64,000 nt of DNA, from NCBI RefSeq assembly GCF_027579695.1, contig NC_083587.1, positions 48,505,521 to 48,569,520 on the forward strand, read 5' to 3'. Positions 59,640 through 64,000 of this stretch are shown one piece after another (position 1 is the stretch's first letter; each line of letters starts with the position of its first letter). The notes beneath the pieces were generated by a model that was not told where the DNA came from, made no database searches, and was given only the letters and a program-made list of their open reading frames with translations. Source of the stretch: Neoarius graeffei. Taxonomy: Eukaryota > Chordata > Actinopteri > Siluriformes > Ariidae. The translations under genes and the position numbers were made by a program.

Positions 59640-59742
59640 CAAAAAGATGTCAAGAAAGGTGGCTTTTGAACCTCTCACTGAAATCGAAGGGAGCCGAGTC
59701 GAAGCATGCTCGAGTTTGCAGTGATCACTTTGTGAAAGGTTT
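59640..59742 (+). pseudogene. THAP-like exon remnant
   Basis: In the frame of the open piece at 59666, SKHARVCSDHFVKG resembles the end of a THAP zinc finger (the C-x-x-H part), preceded by basic residues. GTTTGT follows directly and may be a weak splice donor. It could derive from a P-element-like transposase or a THAP gene. The first Cys pair is not visible. Confidence 0.35.
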
Positions 59743-59900
59743 GTACTATATCCCTTTCAGTGATGTTGTTCGTGTTTTACAAGTACTTTTCTTGCTATGT
59801 GTTGTTATTTTACGGTACTTTTTTAAGTCACGAATCGCTGAAGTCCCCAGCTGTTTCTTTGTTTACTCCTCACAAAGTCCATATGCATGAAGGTCACGAC

Positions 59901-60065
59901 CAGAGGTGGACAAAGTACCCAACTTCATTACTTAAGTCAAAGTACAGATCCCACTGGTCAAATGTCACTCAAATACAAATGAAAGTTGTACAGTCAATTT
60001 TTTTTACTTAAGTTAAAGTACTAAAGTACTTGCTTTTAAAAATACTTAAGTATTAAAAGTACATT
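59901..60065 (+). repeat. AAGTA-rich dispersed repeat, one end
   Basis: CAGAGGTGGACAAAGTAC followed by many ACTTAAGT and AAAGTAC motifs is a common fish DNA-transposon end. The other end is not seen here. Confidence 0.5.
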
Positions 60066-60827
60066 TTCTGTCAATGCATCATTGTATTATTGCCATAACA
60101 TTTACAAAACCAAATGTCATTACCAAAGACAGAAATGTGAATTCACAAAATGAATGCATGCTGTGCCATCATGGTGGCTTAATGTTAAGCTAGCTAGTCA
60201 GTGAAACTCCACCTGACATGCTAGCAAACGCTTTTCAAACTCGAAATCATATTGGGTAGCTAATGCTCCTAGAAAAGAAAGATTTCTACATTTTGTTTAT
60301 TTGGCAATATTATGCTAAAACATATTTCTGAAAGGACTTCAGGTAAGTTAACATAATTCATTTTAGCGTAACTCCATTTTTACATGCTAACTAACAGTGT
60401 CCAAGTTAACTAGCTATGTGTAAATGTTAGCTGTGGACAAGGCTGTAGCAACTTGGTGGGCAAATCCATAGAAAGTCATTTGACTAACCAGACTGCATGG
60501 CTATTGCAATGTTATTGCTAGCTCTAAAAGCACAGACAACTTTGTTGCAAGCTTTCTCTTGGAATAAAACATTTATATACATCAATATGCTTCCACAGGT
60601 TGGACGGCGAGTCTATATTGGTTGTGATGTGGTTTGTTTTTGGCAAACAAAGCAAACGTTTAAAACAAAATGAATCTTTAATCCTTTCAGAAAACTGAAA
60701 CATGGGTTCTAGGTATGGCCATGGGTGCGTGCATTCCCCAGAAGAGCCACCTCCTTCCATTCTGCAATCAACTGATCATGTTCAAATAATGCTGCTGAGA
60801 AATCATTGAACTTGATTTTATACAGTC
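60066..60827. other. No gene seen
   Basis: Spacer; nothing recognisable. Confidence 0.5.
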
Positions 60828-61160
60828 TATGGACATGACCGCTTTTCCATCAGGGTTGCGGGGGAAGCTGGAGCTCATCTGAGCTGACTTCAGGTGAGAG
60901 GCGGGGTACACCCTGGGCAGGTTGCCAATCTATTGCAGGGCTAACACTGAAATGAACAACCCTTCACACTCACATTCACACCTCTGGGCAATTTAGAGTA
61001 GCCAGTTGACCTAATCCAGAGAAAATTAGAGCACCTGCTGGAAACCCACACACGCACAAGAAAAACATGCAAGCTCCACAAAAACAGGCCCCAAGATTCA
61101 AACCCAGAAACAACTTCTTGTGAGACAACAGTGCTAACCACTGCACCTTCGTGCCACCCA
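60828..61160 (-). repeat. V-SINE, old diverged copy
   Basis: Full layout in reverse but with many substitutions, clearly older than the other copies. Confidence 0.85.
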
Positions 61161-61268
61161 TTAAGATGAACAATAAAAGTTTAAATTAGTGATTTTTTTC
61201 AGTTTAAACCTATAGGGACACTATATAGTTTTAAATATACAGGATACAAAAAAATGTGAAGAAGTGAA

Positions 61269-61425
61269 GCAGATGGTAGCTTTGCCACTTCACAACAACG
61301 GAGTACTAAGTTTGATCCTTGCCTGGCCTTGTGGATTTTCCTCCAGATTCTCTAGTTTCCTCCAACCTTCCAAAAAAACCCAACAACATTCTGGAAGATG
61401 ACTTGGCTATGTTAAATTGCTCTTG
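61269..61425 (+). repeat. Possible very old V-SINE fragment
   Basis: Segments like gcttcacaac, tttgatccttgcc and ttttcctccagattctc fit a decayed SINE head and core. Confidence 0.4.
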
Positions 61426-61426
61426 G

Positions 61427-61790
61427 GGCGGCACGGTGGTGTAGTGGTTAGCACTGTCGCCTCACGGCAAGAAGGTTCTGGGTTTGAGCTCAGTGGCCGA
61501 TGGGGGCCTTTCTGTGTGGAGTTTGCATGTTCTCCCCGTGTCTGTGGGGGTTTCCTCTGGGTGGTCAAGTTTCCCCCACAGTCCAAAGACATGCAGGTCA
61601 GGTTAATTGGTGGCTCTAAATTGACTGTAGGTGTGAATGTGAGTGTGAATGGCTGTTTGTCTGTGTCAGCCCTGTGATAATCTGGCGACTTGTCCAGGGT
61701 GTACCCTGCCTCTTGCCAATAGTCAACTGGAATAGGCTCCAGCTTGCTTGCGACCCTGCACAGGATAAGCGGCTACAGATAATGGACGGA
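61427..61790 (+). repeat. V-SINE, plus copy of a tail-to-tail pair
   Basis: Full-length; its GGACGGAT tail meets the tail of the next SINE. Confidence 0.95.
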
Positions 61791-62139
61791 TATCCATCCA
61801 TTATTTGTAGCCGCTTATTCTGTGCAGGGTCGCCAGCAAGCTGGAGCCTATCCCAGCTGACTATAGGCAAGAGGCAGGGTACACCCTGGACAAGTTGCCA
61901 GATTATCACAGGGCTGATACATAGAGACACACAACCGTTCACACCTATGGTCAATTTAGAGCCACCAATTAGCCTAGCTTGCATGTCTTTGGACTGTGGG
62001 GGAAACCGGAGCATCCAGAGTAAACCCACACAGACACGGGGAGAACATGCAAACTCCACACACAAAGGCCCTTGTCGGCCACTGGACTCGAACCCAGGAC
62101 CTTCTTGCTGTGAGACGACACTGCTAACCACTACACCAT
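61791..62139 (-). repeat. V-SINE, minus copy of a tail-to-tail pair
   Basis: It starts with ATCCATCC and runs to the tRNA head, which is cut next to the following Tc1. With the plus copy it forms an inverted repeat of about 350-bp arms. Confidence 0.93.
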
Positions 62140-62144
62140 ATATA

Positions 62145-63746
62145 CAATTGTGGTCAGAAGTTTACATACAGTGACATGAATGTCATCTTGGATATGAATG
62201 TCATGGCAATATTTGGGCTTTCAGTAATTTCTTTGAACTGTTCTTTTTCTGTGGCAGAATGTACGGAATACATTTTTAATTAAAAAATATACTAGAATTT
62301 GATGCACAAGTTTTAATTTTCTTTGGGTTTTCTGAAATCAACACAGGGTCAAAATTATACATACAGGGTCAAAAATATAAATACAGCACACTTAATACTT
62401 GGGTAAAATATCTCTTTGCAAGATTCACCTTGACCAAACATTTTTGTTTACCATGAACAAGCTTCTGGCAGAATTCTGGTTGGATATTTCATGACTCTTT
62501 GTGGTAGAATTGGTAGAGGTCAATTAAATTTGCTTTTTTCTTGGCATGGACTGGACTTAAAAGCACAGTCCATATATTTTCAATAGGGTTGAAGTCAGGA
62601 CTTGTTTTAAGCTTAATGTTAGCCTGCGTTATCCACCACAACCAGCTCTGATGCATGCTTGGGCTCATTGTCCTGTTGTAACTCCCAAGTCCCAAGTCGT
62701 GTTCAAGTTTCTGATGGTTTATGCTGAAGAATTCCGTGGTAGTCCTCCTTCTTCATTATTCCATCCACTTTGTGCAATGAACCAGTTCCACTGGCAGCAA
62801 AACAACCCTAGAGCACGATGAGCCTACCACCACCAGCTGATACAGTGTCCCTCTGTACATGGTGGTCATTGTGGCCAAACAACTCAATCTTTGTCTCATC
62901 TGACCATACAGCTTTCCTCCAGAAGGCTTCTTCTTTGTTTGTGTGGTCAGCTTCACACTTTAGTTAAGCTTGAAAGTGTCAATTTTGGAGCAGGGGGTTA
63001 TTTCTTGGATAACAGTCTCTTAGTCTATGGTGATCTGAACTGTAGACAGTGATCCATCAGCTTTCAGTTCATGGCAGGGCTGTGCCATGGTGGTTCCCAG
63101 GTTGTTCCTTACCATCCAAACCAATTTCCTTTCAGCTGAGGGTGACAGTTTGGGTTTTCTTGAAGCAAAGTGGCTTGGTAAAGTGAGTACACCTCACAAT
63201 AACCTGGATACAATTGTTTGTACTGATCTTGGAATTTGCAATTGTTTAGAAATGGCTCTAAGAGACACTCCAAAGTTGTGTACATCTGTGATCCTCTTTC
63301 TCAGATCTGCACTGAGCTCCTTGGACTTTCCCATTTTACTGTGTGTTGGTCAATCCAGTGAGTGCCGTAAACAAACCCTTTTTATGAAGGCACAGAGAAG
63401 CTACCAGCTGTAGTCAATCATGATCACTAACAGGAAGTTAAGAAACCTCGGCCTTGGCAAGATAAGAGACATTTTGTAAGTTTCAGCACCTCTGAATTAA
63501 TAATCTAAGTGAGCGTATGTAAACTTTTGACCCCACATGTATAATTTTGCCCCGTGTTGATTTCAGAAAACCCAAAGAAAATTAAAACTTGTGCACCAAA
63601 TTCGAGTGTTTTTTTTTATTAAAGATGTATGCTGTACAATCATTCTGCCACAGAAAAAGACAAAGAAATGATTGAAAGCCCAAATATTGCCATGACATTC
63701 ATATCCAAGATGACATTCATGTCACTGTTTGTAAACTTCTGACCAC

Positions 63747-63751
<5 letters not shown>
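62145..63751 (-). mobile_element. Tc1 element with IR/DR-type ends
   Basis: Long terminal repeats of about 230 bp (62145-62395 and 63520-63751). Each contains an outer GGTCAGAAGTTTACATAC-like and an inner GGTCAAAAGTTTACATAC-like motif, the arrangement known from Sleeping-Beauty-type elements. Confidence 0.9.
62489..63334 (-). pseudogene. Tc1 transposase, decayed
   Basis: Reading minus from M at 63334 (MGKSKELSADL), the DNA-binding part is recognisable. The piece at 62956-62756 has GQMRQRLSCLATMTTMYRG where the first catalytic Asp region should be, already mutated. The piece at 62695-62489 keeps DFNPIENIW with the catalytic Glu. Several stops and frameshifts; inactive. Confidence 0.85.

Positions 63752-63776
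<25 letters not shown>
63752..63776. repeat. (TA)n microsatellite
   Basis: A TA run directly after the Tc1 end, possibly grown from its TA target duplication. Confidence 0.9.
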
Positions 63777-63780
<4 letters not shown>

Positions 63781-64000
63781 CTGTAAATTTGGAGAGAAAA
63801 AAAAAACTTTCATATCCGACTCCTGCTCCTGATTGTGTGTAAATTTACACATAAGAAGACTAATATAAACCTCGGTTGATTTGCTTCAAATCTTATCATT
63901 TGGGAAGAGGCATTGCATTTTTATATTCAGATTACACTGTCAGATACAAATCACATTTATTGTAAATTCACATGCATATTAAATATATTTTTAGACTCAT
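63777..64000. other. No gene seen
   Basis: AT-rich end of the window. Confidence 0.5.

Overview
This window looks like gene-poor vertebrate DNA, most likely from a teleost fish. It is AT-rich, full of microsatellites, and crowded with the repeat classes typical of fish: tRNA-derived V-SINEs with a conserved central domain and (ATGAG)n or (ATGG)n tails, many Tc1/mariner families, hAT- and Harbinger-like non-autonomous elements, a BEL/Pao retrotransposon and an endogenous retrovirus. The SINE family resembles the Mermaid-type SINEs known from catfish, so a catfish is a plausible guess but not proven. I found no host protein-coding exon I could defend; nearly everything recognisable is mobile DNA.

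Region 1 (1-15.3 kb). An old Tc1/mariner copy (about 135-11466) was split by a complete retrovirus-like provirus at 1157-11032. The provirus has two 1,210-bp LTRs in which I saw no difference, a 5-bp target duplication ATTGT, a tRNA-Leu primer site, gag, an in-frame TAG, pro-pol, and a spliced env whose leader is built from five hairpin-forming repeats. A second Tc1 copy of the same family (12726-14267) and SINEs follow.

Region 2 (15.3-31.4 kb). A repeat on the minus strand encodes a small membrane protein broken by a MITE (16195-17001). A decayed hAT-like transposase sits at 17.8-18.4 kb. A large inverted repeat (arms 20311-23000 and 25627-27088) carries a nested SINE and a Harbinger-like element. 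A Tc1 copy with a frameshifted DD34E transposase (27091-28718) and a hAT-like non-autonomous element full of TTTCGTCCAA motifs (29870-31102) come next.

Region 3 (31.4-44.3 kb). A 543-bp mariner deletion derivative is followed by a frameshifted BEL/Pao retrotransposon (34947-42724) whose 5' LTR was hit by a Tc1-type MITE, then by two SINEs, one inserted in the other.

Region 4 (44.3-64 kb). Two Tc1 copies are fused at about 45948. The second was later split by a 3.25-kb IS630/Tc1-like element (46372-49619) carrying an apparently intact three-exon transposase of 431 residues with near-perfect 50-bp terminal repeats. Further on are another Tc1 copy of the split family (54833-56430), a SINE split by a second Harbinger-like copy, a second SINE family (58219-58485), two SINEs tail to tail, and a Tc1 with long IR/DR-type ends (62145-63751).

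The elements do not form a pathway. Their nesting gives an insertion order: the old Tc1 copies and SINEs came first, and the retrovirus and the three-exon transposon are the youngest and most intact passengers. All calls are by eye; no database search was run.
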